From Amoebidium appalachense (Eukaryota > Ichthyosporea), in the NCBI GenBank assembly GCA_963693365.1, contig CAVNZM010000001.1, positions 12,152,001 to 12,216,000 on the forward strand: DNA of 64,000 bases, written 5' to 3'. Under the pieces are notes generated by a model. The model worked only from the letters and a program-made list of their open reading frames with translations. It ran no database searches and had not been told where the DNA came from. A program made the position numbers and the translations under genes. Positions 34,861-45,309 of the stretch are shown here, piece after piece; position 1 is the first letter of the stretch, and every line of letters starts with the position of its first letter.

Positions 34861-35460
34861 TCAAACAGTTGCAGTATGGGCCTCGGTCTGGGTGCCGGCA
34901 GTCTCAGCAGCAGCAGGCTTTGCGCCCTCCCCAATGACCTTCATGCTCTCGGGTGCAGTGTTGGGGCCAGCAATAGAAATCTGCACGGGACTCTTCTTGA
35001 CGGGCTCGGGCTTGGTCAGCTTCACACGCAGAACACCGTCTTCGTAGTGGGCCTTGATGGGCGCGCCGGTGAGCTCGGGTGGGAGCTCTAGGGACTGTTG
35101 GAACTCACGCCGGTCGTAGAATTGCTCCCCCTCCCCTGCCTGGGCCCCCTGAGCACCCCCCTCAGCTGCTTTCCTCTGCTCTTGCAGCCCACGGATAATC
35201 AGACGGCTCCCATCCAACTCAACAGCCAAATTCTCCTTCTTAAACCCTGGGGTCTCGGCCTCAACGACAATGTCTTTGTCGCTCTCACGAACGTGGAAGA
35301 GGGGCTGGCGCTGGGCAAATGCTTGGGCTAAGGGGGAGGCAGTGGGGAAGCCTGACATCAAGTTCTGGCCATAGAGGGAGGGGGCAAAGGCACGAGCAAA
35401 GTCGCGCTCAATGGTGGAAAGCTCGCTGAAGAACGGACGGATGGTGCGGCTAAGAGACAT
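34861..35460 (-). CDS. Small heat-shock protein, HSP20/alpha-crystallin family
   Basis: Intronless 199-residue protein. The N-terminal arm (about 1-50) is followed by an alpha-crystallin domain: LFHVRESDKDIVVEAETPGF, then KKENLAVELDGSRLIIRG. A hydrophilic Ala/Gly/Glu-rich insertion of about 25 residues follows (QRKAAEGGAQGAQAGEG), then FYDRREFQQSLELPPEL and the signature GVLRVKLTKPEP. An ISI tripeptide soon after fits the I-x-I motif that docks on a neighbouring subunit. The protein ends in an Ala/Glu/Thr-rich tail. The inserted loop resembles that of fungal Hsp30-type proteins. Family members are ATP-independent chaperones that form oligomers and hold unfolded proteins. No targeting signal is seen, so it is probably cytosolic. 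The start is the only in-frame ATG before the conserved arm. Confidence 0.95.
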   Translation of the reverse strand: MSLSRTIRPFFSELSTIERDFARAFAPSLYGQNLMSGFPTASPLAQAFAQRQPLFHVRESDKDIVVEAETPGFKKENLAVELDGSRLIIRGLQEQRKAAEGGAQGAQAGEGEQFYDRREFQQSLELPPELTGAPIKAHYEDGVLRVKLTKPEPVKKSPVQISIAGPNTAPESMKVIGEGAKPAAAETAGTQTEAHTATV

Positions 35461-35600
35461 GGTGAATTGAAAAACTACACAGAAAGTTGATTGATTTGAC
35501 AGTTATCTGTGACAGGATCAGAGAGCGCGTCGAAAACAAACACCGTCGGAAGTAGTGTAAGTCAAATGGAAACTGATGTAGGGACACACAGGTGACCTCC

Positions 35601-35608
35601 TTTATATA
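35601..35608 (-). promoter_or_regulatory. TATA box of the HSP20 gene
   Basis: The minus-strand sequence GGTATATAAAGG lies about 140 bp upstream of the ATG at 35460. A CCAAT-type element (plus GACCAATCACAAGC, near 35661) lies a further 55 bp upstream. TTC/GAA triplets near 35635-35650 hint at a heat-shock element but the spacing is not canonical. Confidence 0.55.
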
Positions 35609-35810
35609 CCCGTGGGAGGTGTGGCCCACAAATTCGGGGAATCGGGAATCAGTACACGACCAATCACAAGCGTCCAAAATGAGCTCAAAATCTGCACATG
35701 ATATTGCACAAATGAAATACTAATTTTACATTGAATACCAGTAAAAATACGCGTTCTGTTTGCTTCGTAGCCATTCTTGGTTATTCGCGATTTTTCAGCC
35801 TAAACGTGAA

Positions 35811-35993
35811 ATGTCGCTTCGGGAAACGGTTGCGGTGCGGCGTTTGAGAGTCAACATTGTGACAGCAATTGTAACCGAACATAGGGCCAGATGCGACGCC
35901 AAGCGTCATACGAAGGCCCATTTCGCCTTTGGCAGATGGATGACAGTTTTTGCCCTCGCGAGGCTAGCGTTTAGGGCCCTCCCTGCCTGGTGA
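35811..35993 (+). CDS. Small unassigned reading frame divergent from HSP20
   Basis: An ATG-initiated 60-codon frame, basic and Ala/Arg-rich (MSLRETVAVRRLRVNIVTAI, then RCDAKRHTKAHFAFGRW). It could be the first exon of a gene transcribed away from HSP20 or a chance frame. No donor or domain is evident. Confidence 0.22.
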   Translation: MSLRETVAVRRLRVNIVTAIVTEHRARCDAKRHTKAHFAFGRWMTVFALARLAFRALPAW

Positions 35994-36430
35994 GCTGGTG
36001 ATATATGTAGTTATTTTTTTAAAATTTTTTTTATCCCGTTTTGCTCCCGGAGGGACCTAAGCTTGGGCCCTCATGATCAGGGGAACTACCGTCTTCCACC
36101 CAGCACCGACAGTACTCTAGCTAGGATGCTACGGTATTATTAGCTATGCTAACACACCTTTAAAGAATCCTAACTATTTGCACACGCTTTGCCCAGGGTA
36201 TTTACCCCAGCCACGCCGGTGATATATGTAGTTAAAACGTCATTTGCAGCCCGATCGCGAGGGCACTGAACTGTACAAAACCTTTCCACGTACGCGTCCG
36301 TCTCTCTCAGTCTCTCTATCTGCTTCTCTCTCTCTCTCTCGGCCTCAACCTCCCCCCAATTTCTGAATAATAATTGTGGTAGTTCCTCTCTTCTCTCTCT
36401 CCCTCTCTCCTCTGTCTCTCTCCCTACTAT

Positions 36431-36458
36431 GTACCTTCCTCTAGATCTCTCTCTCCCT

Positions 36459-36524
<66 letters not shown>

Positions 36525-36651
36525 CCTCCCTCTCCCTCTCCCTCCCCGGGGCCCCCCCCCCTCCCCCTCAACCTCTCCCTCTCCATCTCCCTCTCTCTCT
36601 CTCCCGGCACTCTCCCCCTCCCTCTTTCCCCCCCCCCCCCCCCCCCTCTCT

Positions 36652-36717
<66 letters not shown>

Positions 36718-36733
36718 CCCCCCCCCCCCCCCC

Positions 36734-36828
<95 letters not shown>

Positions 36829-36939
36829 CCTAGATCTCTCTCTCGCTCTTCTCTCTCTCTCTCTCTCTCTCTCTAGCCTACTCACGTGCACTGTCTCTCA
36901 CCCGCCATTCCCTTGAAGTTCTTCCTCTCCCCCCCCCTT

Positions 36940-37020
<81 letters not shown>
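36431..37020. repeat. C runs and (CT)n tracts, ending in a C run of about 80 bp
   Basis: C runs and (CT)n alternate from 36450 to 36872. A C run with a few T interruptions fills 36928-37020, ending directly upstream of the LINE 5' region. Long G/C homopolymers like this are assembly-fragile. Confidence 0.95.
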
Positions 37021-37021
<1 letters not shown>

Positions 37022-37125
37022 CCCCCTAGAAAAGCCTCAGTGCGGGTTGGCGTCCTTCGAGCGAGGCGCCATTTCAGCAGCACATTCGGCAACAGATTCG
37101 CCTCTGATTCGGAACTTGAACACAT

Positions 37126-37209
37126 CGATTCAGTCGCGCACATCGATTCAGTCGCGCACACATCGATTCAGTCGCGCACACATCGATTCAGTCGCACACA
37201 TCGATTCAA
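37126..37209 (+). repeat. Tandem repeat in the LINE 5' region
   Basis: Five copies of a 17-22-bp unit built on CACATCGATTCAGTCGCG, varying by one CA step. Repeated 5'-region monomers are a known promoter arrangement in some LINEs; here that is inference. Confidence 0.85.
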
Positions 37210-37313
37210 ATGTCGCTCTTTATTATCTGCTAATAAATAGTATCCTTCGCGCATCCACCCCTAAACCAGGCCATCCGTGGCCCTAAGGGCCGGGGAACAC
37301 CCCCATCCATGTC

Positions 37314-38498
37314 ATGGCACATGCCTATAATCGTTTCAGAACCTCTTTCAAAGTTCCATCTACACCCATCACACATGTGCGACCATTAAAACGTCCAGCA
37401 GATACACCTACCACAGATGCACAACCAGAAAAACATCGCCTTAGACTAAGCGCAACACCTATTTACAATACACTACCCATTCAGAATAACACCACACCAC
37501 TCCGTAGAAACACAATAACAACCATGCCGAAACTTTCGGTTGATACAGTACTGGCAGAACTTGCCCTCGTTAAGAAACAGCTAAATGAGCTGTTACCACT
37601 CAAGAACATGATAGAAAAACTCCAAACAGAAAATACCCAACTCAAGCTCACCATTGATTCACTCACAGCCCAGCTAAACATTAGTGGATCGCAAAACCCC
37701 AAAACTCATGAGCAAACATCTCGCGACGGAGACATTTCCACCCCAACACAAAACAACACAGGACCGGAAGCACAGCTCCCGGCAGAGTTCCTAGAATATG
37801 CGAACTCTCGTAAAACACCCGAGCTCCGCCAAATTGCCAAGGAAACATATGCCAGCATTCTTGCAGGCAACGAGTACCGCCGCAACTCCCCTCCCAAACC
37901 GCCGGCTAAGGGGAACACCCAAGCAAACGGTAACATCAACATCCCACCCAAATACGAGAGGGTGTATTTCAAAGTCAAGCACGGCAGACGCCCACACAGG
38001 GCCATGTGGTCCATCTTCAAGGCTCTCGGCTTCCGGTGCTCTCGCATCCTTTGTCTGTCCTTCATTGGATACGATGTGCTGGAAGTAGCAGTACGGGGCG
38101 ACTATAACCGTGCGTTCATCCGTGACGCGACAAAGGGGTGTGGAAGCTTCTTCACCCACCTCCCAAGCTACGACCCATGCGCGCCGGAAAACATTCAGAA
38201 AGCAGACAAAGAACGTAAAGTGTCTGCTAAGAATGCGTGCGCCACACGTTGTCGTGTACGCATCAGCAAGGCAAAAGAGTTCCTCGCAAAGTTGGAAAAC
38301 GATGCTACGAGCGTGATAGACACGGACACGAAGGAACCAATGTTTTCTGGTGAGAAACTGCTCGAGCGCAAACGCCGATGCGAGATGGAAATCGAGCTCT
38401 TCTGCGAACTGTTCGCGCTGGCGGAAGGTCGTGCATACGACCCCGTAAGCGACAAGTGGGAACCAACCCCACAGGTGTCGGACCAAACCGATGCCTAA
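37314..38498 (+). CDS. LINE ORF1 protein
   Basis: 394 residues. The first 70 are Thr/Pro/Asn-rich. A coiled coil follows (ELALVKKQLNELLPLKNMIE, then KLQTENTQLKLTIDSLTAQL, about residues 75-125). Next is a globular region beginning YERVYFKVKHGRRPHRAMWS and continuing FKALGF..RILCLSFIGYDVLEV, which looks like a fold with an RRM-type beta strand. A charged helical C-terminus ends the protein. It carries no CCHC knuckle. ORF1 proteins are nucleic-acid chaperones that coat the element RNA. The start is the first ATG in the frame. Its stop overlaps the start of ORF2 by 8 bp, which suggests coupled translation. Confidence 0.8.
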   Translation: MAHAYNRFRTSFKVPSTPITHVRPLKRPADTPTTDAQPEKHRLRLSATPIYNTLPIQNNTTPLRRNTITTMPKLSVDTVLAELALVKKQLNELLPLKNMIEKLQTENTQLKLTIDSLTAQLNISGSQNPKTHEQTSRDGDISTPTQNNTGPEAQLPAEFLEYANSRKTPELRQIAKETYASILAGNEYRRNSPPKPPAKGNTQANGNINIPPKYERVYFKVKHGRRPHRAMWSIFKALGFRCSRILCLSFIGYDVLEVAVRGDYNRAFIRDATKGCGSFFTHLPSYDPCAPENIQKADKERKVSAKNACATRCRVRISKAKEFLAKLENDATSVIDTDTKEPMFSGEKLLERKRRCEMEIELFCELFALAEGRAYDPVSDKWEPTPQVSDQTDA

Positions 38499-41400
38499 TT
38501 TATCCTTCTTCTTCTGGAATGCTCGGACACTGGGCCCCCAAAAGGGCCTCCCCCCCGGGACACTCGACGATAAAATCAGCTACATACAACAACAGACAAA
38601 CAACCACACGTTTACAGTGATTTGCGAAACACAGTTTAAAAACCACCACAAATTCAACTCTACATTGGTCGACACATCCACACACCCCGGTTACGCGAAA
38701 AACCGAGGCATTATTGTACTTGCCGCACCACACGTGAGAGTGAAGTGCAAACCGGTAGCAAAAACGGAATTCTCGGTTTCTATAGAGTTTCTTTCTAATG
38801 TTTTTACTTTTGTATATTACCCACCATCTATGTCGGTTGTCGAATTGACTCACGAGTTGTCACAGTTACCAATGTCCACTGTTATTTTAGGTGATTTTAA
38901 CACGCGACTCCACCACACAGACACACTGCAAGTGAGTGTCGGGTACCCATCTAAGCCCCCGGAGCGTGCTATCCCTTTAGCAAGGTATGTCCAAAGTCAC
39001 ACTTTGCGGTTCCCTCAAATATCCCATGCCCACAACACCGACTGGGGAGTGGCCTTTTGGCCATCAACCATGTCAAAACTCTCTCTCCCTCCTAACCTCT
39101 CTAGGTCATCTGACCACTCTCCTATCCTTTTCCTACCTAAGATCTCCCTTGATCTGCTCCCCCCTCCCCCTCCCACCTTTCGCCTCCGTCTATCCCAGCT
39201 TAAGTCACAGTGGGGTAGAGTTGATGTATGTGTATGCTATGCTACGAAACACCCTATATATATGCGCCTATTAGAATCTGCACAAGCCAGGCCAGATTCA
39301 CATCTCGTACTAGATACATGCACTAACTTTATTGTTGATGATTTGATAGATCTCGGTGATTATGCTGGCGGTGGTAGGAAGGAATATCCCGATGCTCTCT
39401 TGTTACCAAACACCACTCCCGCTAGACTAGGTGAACCCCTGTCTCAAAAGGAAAGCTTGCGCCGGCTTGCTAGTATGAATCGATTTGGCCCCCCTGCTCG
39501 TATTATTGGTGATGCCACTGGAGACCCCCTCATAGACTCTGATAAGTATTTCTCGGAACTGTTTAAAGATAGGACCCCCGCTCAGAAACCTATTGTGTGG
39601 CCTGTAGACCCATCTATCCCCATAGAATCGATCCTCCCCTTTTTCAGTCCCGATGCCATATGGTCTGTGATATCTAGTTATAGCTCTAGTAAGTCTTGTG
39701 GACCTGATGGACTCCCTGCTGGGTTTCTTAAAATCCTTGTTCCCTCCTACCCACAAAAGGAAAGTGATCGTGCTATTAAACCTGATCTTACTATCATGTT
39801 AAGCTCTCTCTTTTCTTGGTGTGTTAAATGTGGACATGTCCCGTCATCTTGGTTAGATACCTTAGTGATCCCCATAGTTAAGAAGGACTCTGAGGGCCCC
39901 ATATCATCCTTTCGCCCCATTACACTAACCCAGGTTGTTCGTAGATTCTTTGAAGCTTGCTTACTTAGGTTATTTGCACATCACCCTAGGTTTCAATCTA
40001 TTCTTCACATACACCCATGCCAATCCGCTTTTCGTAAAAACAATTCATGTTATGTTCAAATAATGGCACTGCACGATTCTATGCAAGTTGGTGCACAATA
40101 TGTTGGCTTTATTGATTGGAAAACTGCTTACGATTCTGTCTCCCCTGGTCTCCTATGGGAAAAGCTTGCTGCACGGGGTGTACCACACTGCATTGGTGTT
40201 CTGTTAGAAGCACTCTTGTCTCAAACCTATGGTAGAGCTGTGGTTAATGGGCATCTTTCATATGGTTTTGCTCGTACTAGAGGTCTCTTGCAGGGCTCAT
40301 TGCTTAGCCCCTTTTTGTTTAACCTATTTATAGATGATTTGGCTGTCAAGATTTACGCCGAAAACGATGACCCTATTAATAACTTTCCGCCTGCACTTCT
40401 CTATGCTGATGATCTGTCCCTCCTTGCCCGTACCCCTAGACGCCTGCAAAGATTGTTCGATGTAGTGTCAGAGTGGTGCAAGGCAAACCTTATGATCCTT
40501 AACATAGACAAATGTGGTGTTCTTGTACCTGATATAGCTAACAATTTACACACATTTACATTATCATCTAAACCTGTACCTATAGTTCCAGAATACAAAT
40601 ATCTTGGTGTTCCGGTTGATTCTGTTGGTGTTATGTTTCCCCATATGGTCGAAAAGAGGGTAGAGTTGGCTCGTAAGCGGTTAGCTTTCTTCTCGGCTAA
40701 TATTTTTAAAGACACACCCCTCCATCCTTCTATTAGACTTACATTTATTCGCACTTTTGTCTTCCCGGCATGTGAATATGGTTTACCCCTTCTCGCCGCT
40801 TGGATCAAGAAAGAGAGAACTAGAGCGCTTAAACCCTTGGCAAATTTCCTTGAAGCAGAAGTTGCCTCCTTTCTATCTAACAACTGTTGTAAACCTGGGC
40901 CTGTAACGCTCTCGATATATGGTCTGGTCCCAATAGCTGCTAGAGTATCCTATCTCGCGCTGAAATTCAATAAGCACATAAGCCGCTTAAAGAAGTATTT
41001 GCCCTCCCACCCTCTCTTCTCTATCCGACCTGTCCCCTCCTCACCTCTCCCCTCTTTCCTCCCCTCTCTCTCCCCTTCTCCCCTGGGCACAAATACAAAT
41101 AAACCCCGCAATAGTGTGTGTGTGACTTTGGACTGCCACTTACTTATTAAACATGTACACAATCACAAGATAATCACGCAATATAACAAATGGAAAAAGA
41201 TACCAAACGACACTAGACCCGATGAAAGCATACACCTTGAAAAACTAAGCCTTATGTCTCGTTTTATATATACTGACCGCCTCAACCATATTGCCAAATA
41301 TGGCACTCGCAAGTGTATAACACCTAAATACATATTACCTTCCTGTAGAACTGGTCTTTCTCTAGCTGATGGTATTATTGATCAATTACCACGCTTTTAC

Positions 41401-41685
41401 TGTACACGTGCTATACAGTGGAGATCTAATAAGTATAAGGTGGCATCATTTGCATGCCCAAACAACACACACACACACCAGTTTAACCGGTCATGTATCG
41501 CCAAATGTAGTTTGATAGACCACATAATACCGCAACACACACACGTCACATTCACAACAGACACCCAGAAAGATAGCCTACCTGTAAATTACAACATCCT
41601 TGATTTTATACTAAACACGCGTAACTACGACCTGTTTATTAGATGTATTGATTGGCTTGAGAAACACATCACTACAAAATTATAG
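38491..41685 (+). CDS. LINE ORF2: APE endonuclease and reverse transcriptase
   Basis: 1064 residues. The N-terminal APE-type endonuclease shows SFFFWNARTLGP (about 4-15), a CETQF motif, GDFNTRLHH (about 133) and RSSDHSPILF (about 205). Reverse transcriptase motifs follow: SSFRPITLTQVVRRF, QSAFRKNNSCYVQ, GFIDWKTAYDSV (about 540), RGLLQGSLLSPFLFNLFIDD, and the catalytic YADDLSLLAR (about 638). A thumb and a long C-terminal region follow with a weak Cys/His cluster (RSCIAKCSLIDH). No RNase H is visible. All catalytic Asp residues I can place are present, so it may encode an active enzyme. The clade cannot be fixed without a tree. Confidence 0.93.
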   Translation: MPNLSFFFWNARTLGPQKGLPPGTLDDKISYIQQQTNNHTFTVICETQFKNHHKFNSTLVDTSTHPGYAKNRGIIVLAAPHVRVKCKPVAKTEFSVSIEFLSNVFTFVYYPPSMSVVELTHELSQLPMSTVILGDFNTRLHHTDTLQVSVGYPSKPPERAIPLARYVQSHTLRFPQISHAHNTDWGVAFWPSTMSKLSLPPNLSRSSDHSPILFLPKISLDLLPPPPPTFRLRLSQLKSQWGRVDVCVCYATKHPIYMRLLESAQARPDSHLVLDTCTNFIVDDLIDLGDYAGGGRKEYPDALLLPNTTPARLGEPLSQKESLRRLASMNRFGPPARIIGDATGDPLIDSDKYFSELFKDRTPAQKPIVWPVDPSIPIESILPFFSPDAIWSVISSYSSSKSCGPDGLPAGFLKILVPSYPQKESDRAIKPDLTIMLSSLFSWCVKCGHVPSSWLDTLVIPIVKKDSEGPISSFRPITLTQVVRRFFEACLLRLFAHHPRFQSILHIHPCQSAFRKNNSCYVQIMALHDSMQVGAQYVGFIDWKTAYDSVSPGLLWEKLAARGVPHCIGVLLEALLSQTYGRAVVNGHLSYGFARTRGLLQGSLLSPFLFNLFIDDLAVKIYAENDDPINNFPPALLYADDLSLLARTPRRLQRLFDVVSEWCKANLMILNIDKCGVLVPDIANNLHTFTLSSKPVPIVPEYKYLGVPVDSVGVMFPHMVEKRVELARKRLAFFSANIFKDTPLHPSIRLTFIRTFVFPACEYGLPLLAAWIKKERTRALKPLANFLEAEVASFLSNNCCKPGPVTLSIYGLVPIAARVSYLALKFNKHISRLKKYLPSHPLFSIRPVPSSPLPSFLPSLSPSPLGTNTNKPRNSVCVTLDCHLLIKHVHNHKIITQYNKWKKIPNDTRPDESIHLEKLSLMSRFIYTDRLNHIAKYGTRKCITPKYILPSCRTGLSLADGIIDQLPRFYCTRAIQWRSNKYKVASFACPNNTHTHQFNRSCIAKCSLIDHIIPQHTHVTFTTDTQKDSLPVNYNILDFILNTRNYDLFIRCIDWLEKHITTKL

Positions 41686-41689
41686 CGCA

Positions 41690-41692
<3 letters not shown>

Positions 41693-41758
<66 letters not shown>

Positions 41759-41790
41759 CCAGCTGATACCGAGTGTCCCGAGGGGAGCCC

Positions 41791-41852
<62 letters not shown>
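41693..41852 (+). repeat. LINE 3' tail: (CA)n, short unique segment, poly-A
   Basis: (CA)n 41695-41757 begins 8 bp after the ORF2 stop. The sequence CAGCTGATACCGAGTGTCCC follows, then a run of about 57 A residues ending at 41852. A related CTGATAC.GAGTGTCC sequence sits next to a C run and (CA)n near 33011. Confidence 0.8.
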
Positions 41853-41853
<1 letters not shown>

Positions 41854-43905
41854 GGGGAACCCCAACTAATTGATTTCTCCTTGTAGTCTTTATGGTGTCT
41901 CGTAGAGAAAGTAAACCCTGATATATAGTCACCACCCGACATCTATGTACGTGATCATGATATACCGCTGAGGGGATATTCCGAGCAAAAACCCCCCCCC
42001 CATACCTGAGACTGGTTCTCTTTGCCTCGAGTAAACAGCGTAAACCCCAGAGCCATATATGGCTATCAAGCCTCAAATAAATTCTTAGCGCGTTTCCATT
42101 CGATACATGTCAGCTAGATGGCTCATTATATAAGTATTCTGCAACATAATTGGCGAAAAGTGAAACAGATGATGATGATGGATTACGTATTCTCAGCCGC
42201 CGGGCCGAAGAAAAAACTTTCAAATATCTCCAACTTTGTGTCTAAAATAAGACTTTTTTTGCAGCCCGCTTGTTGCAAACGACGTATTTATTATTTTACA
42301 CCTAAATACTCAATGAATGGCCTATGAAGAAAATGAATAAATCAGATTTTTTTTTGACATTTACCGATCCAGTGATCCTGATCTACAGTATGCATATGGA
42401 TGTAGGCTCAGATGAATAGATCTGATGATCGAGTGTTTCGATGGTCCAGATATGTTGCCAGCTTATGTGGCCTTGTGCTGTTTAATCTTTTCCTACAGCT
42501 GATACTGAACACAACTTTCCTTGCGCAGCACCATGGCCGGGCCCAAGTTATGCAAACTCTTAGCATTATGCCCGATGCATTTGAGACACCTTCTTCTGAA
42601 ATATTGTTGTGATTCACCACGTGTGTGCAGACCAAACACCAAGGCTAACTCTTGTCCATGTGAGTTTATGTTGAATATACATACCTTCGCACACAGTATT
42701 TTTAGGGACTTTTGGAAGTTCTGGGGTCACTGCCATGTCGGCGCCAGAACTACAGGGTTTACTAAAAGCAATTTTTTTCACCCTGTGCGATCCACCTATC
42801 CCTCCCACACGTGTTCACCTATGAGCCTGCAACCTGGCACCCACCTCGCGTGACCCATTGTTGCCTACGTGGTACACGATGACTCCCCGGTGCCACATGA
42901 TGGATGAACAAAACGAAGGTACGCGTACGCACCCACATGCACACACTGTGATGCATCACCCTCAACCCCTGTTTGAATCGTCTATATATGAACATATCTT
43001 TTAAAATTTGTTGCCCTTTGTAAACACCAACAATACCCCTCTCGTGGTTTCAACACTATCGATGTGCAAAAGGCTTATCCCACACCACCCCTCGATATCT
43101 TTGCTGATGGCGTTTATCACCGTCGAAGACATAATTGCATCACACAGTACTATGGGGCGCCGTTTGCTGCAAAATTCCTTCGGTGTAGTTTTTGAGCAAA
43201 GGCTTGTGAAATCGTTTGGTGATTTAACCAAAATGGGAGTTCTCATACAAATCGTGATCTTTGAGGAGTCGCAGCCGTTGCACGGCACGGTGAACCAAAT
43301 TTAGGCGGTCGAGCCGCTGGCAACATGATGCTTGTTTATAGTTTAGTTTATACACGCGCCAATCATATGCTGAAAGCAATCGATCCAATCATATAACATT
43401 AATGTCATGTACGGAAATAGATCTGCCTGCTGTGTGCCAATCAAAACTAGTGAAGCGTTTTAAAGTTCACAAATGGCAGAGGGACAACCATTCGTGTCTG
43501 GGAATATTTAGCATATTGTCTCGGAGATATCATACACTTTACACGATCAATTAAATTCATGATATTCATATAAAACTGATCTCGGCGGAGCCTCGATCTG
43601 TGGCCCAATCTCCATACGAGGCAGTGGGGAAGCGTAGCGCGCGCGCGCGCGCGCGCGTGTGTGTGCGTGTGTGGGGGAGGTGAAGGAGAGGCGGGTTGGG
43701 GGAGGAGGTAGAAGAGGTATCGGGTAGGGAGAGGGAAGTTGCATGTGTGTGTGCGGGCGGGGGAGCTACCATATGAGAGGAGTTAGGCACTTATGCAGTG
43801 CGGGTGTGTTGATTTGTGTGTTTTGGGTGTTATGGGTGTGCCACGTGTGGGTTGGGGGGGGGGGGGGGGGGGAGGGGGGGGGAAGGGGAAGGGGAGAGGA
43901 TGCAG

Positions 43906-43984
<79 letters not shown>

Positions 43985-44038
43985 ACACATGTGTGTGTGT
44001 GTTTGTGTGTGTGCGTGCGTGTGTGCGTGCAGTGCGTG

Positions 44039-44072
<34 letters not shown>

Positions 44073-44356
44073 GAGAGGTGTGTGTGTGTGTGTGTTTGTG
44101 TGTGTGTGTTTGTGTGTGTTTGCGTGCACATGATATGGTATGCGCGTGTGAGTGGTAGGGAGTGGCTGTTGATAAACACTCTCCTTACGGCAACAGAAAG
44201 ACATTTTCTTTGCAGCCATTCCAGTCATTAAACAACAACCAATTACATTTCACTACCGGCATACCAGTGATAAATAACCGTAAACAACCGTACGTAGGTA
44301 TGATGTAGTAGGAAGGCTGTACCTGTTGCTGTCGCGGTGTTGTTGTCGACGGTGAT
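41853..44356. other. Region without a confident gene; includes a (GT)n tract
   Basis: Unique DNA from 41860 to 43730 holds several short frames on both strands with no domain; the clearest conflict is 43001-43304, where plus and minus frames overlap. Several CCAATCA words occur (near 43364, 43390 and 43438). A (GC)n/(GT)n patch lies at 43638-43670, G runs at 43855-43885 and (GT)n with interruptions at 43909-44130. Confidence 0.5.
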
Positions 44357-44767
44357 TTAGGGATCTATAAAATCACCATGCGTTAAAGTTGGAGTTGAAA
44401 GCAATCGTGTTCCTATTGCGTGGAAGTACACTGGAGTGCCTTGTATTCTTTCTTCACCAGAAACACAATGGAAATGAAAACGTACGTTGACTTTGTCGTT
44501 TTGGTGAATTGGTCCGTACCCTTCAACCTTTTGTATGGCTGGTACTACATGCAGTTTCCCGTAGACTCCGTGTGTGTCACTTTTGAAATATACCAACCAT
44601 GTGCCGGCACCCCATCGATCTGTAGGATTGAAACAGTTGGGGAACTTAAGCGTTCCTGTTGCTAAACAGTAATGTTTCGGGTTTTTCAGTTGAATTGGAG
44701 AGAGAGAAGGTAAATACTCTCTGAAATCGGTACGTAGTGCTATCAATTCTCCACCGTCAGCTGCCAT
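44357..44767 (-). CDS. Single-exon gene of unknown family, divergent from the next gene
   Basis: 136 residues from an ATG at 44767. Sequence includes KNPKHYCLATGTLKFPNCFN, WLVYFKSDTHGVYGKLHVVP, then NDKVNVRFHFHCVSGEE. Alternating hydrophobic residues suggest a beta-rich fold. A TATA-like sequence (plus GTATATATG, about 44820-44828) lies roughly 55 bp upstream in minus sense, and an intronless start close to a TATA box supports a real gene. No domain is recognised. It sits head-to-head with the gene at 45310 and beside the Helitron remnant, so either could be element cargo; that is speculation. Confidence 0.5.
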   Translation of the reverse strand: MAADGGELIALRTDFREYLPSLSPIQLKNPKHYCLATGTLKFPNCFNPTDRWGAGTWLVYFKSDTHGVYGKLHVVPAIQKVEGYGPIHQNDKVNVRFHFHCVSGEERIQGTPVYFHAIGTRLLSTPTLTHGDFIDP

Positions 44768-45182
44768 GCTGAAACCGGATAGACTTTGAACTGAATGCGA
44801 TCGCTACGTTTTGTAGTTGGTGTATATATGCCAGAATAATAATTTATGACAGGTGCGGTTAAAGAGGGGACTGGGTTAACATTACGGGACCGTAGGAATG
44901 AATGTGAACTGAGGTTTGGGGGGGCCAGTCGTGCGCATGGAATTGCTTGATTAGGGTGTTCGGGAACCATTGAGTTTTTGGCAGGGAGTGTGTGTGTATG
45001 TTACTGGTCACGATGAGGTGTTGGTGTTGTCTTGGTTTTCTTTTCTGTTTTGGTTGTTGGGCTTTTCTCCCCTCTTTTCTGTCTTTTGTTCGTGTCCTTT
45101 TTTTGGGGAAGGTTGTGGACATAGGTAATTGCGGTTGCATGGCAGGTGTGTGATGTTCCAGAATGTGCGTTAATCGATGGGG

Positions 45183-45190
45183 TATAAAAG
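45183..45190 (+). promoter_or_regulatory. TATA box
   Basis: TATAAAAG 127 bp upstream of the ATG at 45310, followed by a long pyrimidine leader (45235-45295). Confidence 0.6.
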
Positions 45191-45309
45191 GGTGTGCGCA
45201 GTTTGTTATTGAAATCAGTTAGCAGTTACGCTTCCAATTCTTCTTCTTCTTTTTTTTTTTTTCCCCCTTCTTCTTTTTTATTTTTATTTTTTCCTGAGAG
45301 TTTTTGAAA

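Larger units (their letters stand above)
37030..41852 (+). mobile_element. Two-ORF LINE (non-LTR retrotransposon), apparently intact
   Basis: 5' region with a short tandem repeat (37126-37209), ORF1 37314-38498, ORF2 38491-41685, a 3' tail of (CA)n, a unique 30-bp piece, and a poly-A run ending at 41852. Both ORFs are full length with no stop or frameshift, unlike the Helitron, Ngaro-like and copia elements in this window. ORF2 carries an APE-type endonuclease and a reverse transcriptase, so it should insert by target-primed reverse transcription. The 5' boundary is not certain. CGGGGAAC occurs both just upstream of ORF1 (37291-37298) and right after the poly-A (41853-41860), a possible short target duplication. 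Confidence 0.85.

Noticed and set aside
43001-43304. Overlapping plus and minus frames of about 95 codons
   Set aside because: Both look equally plausible and neither has a domain or splice context, so I left them out.
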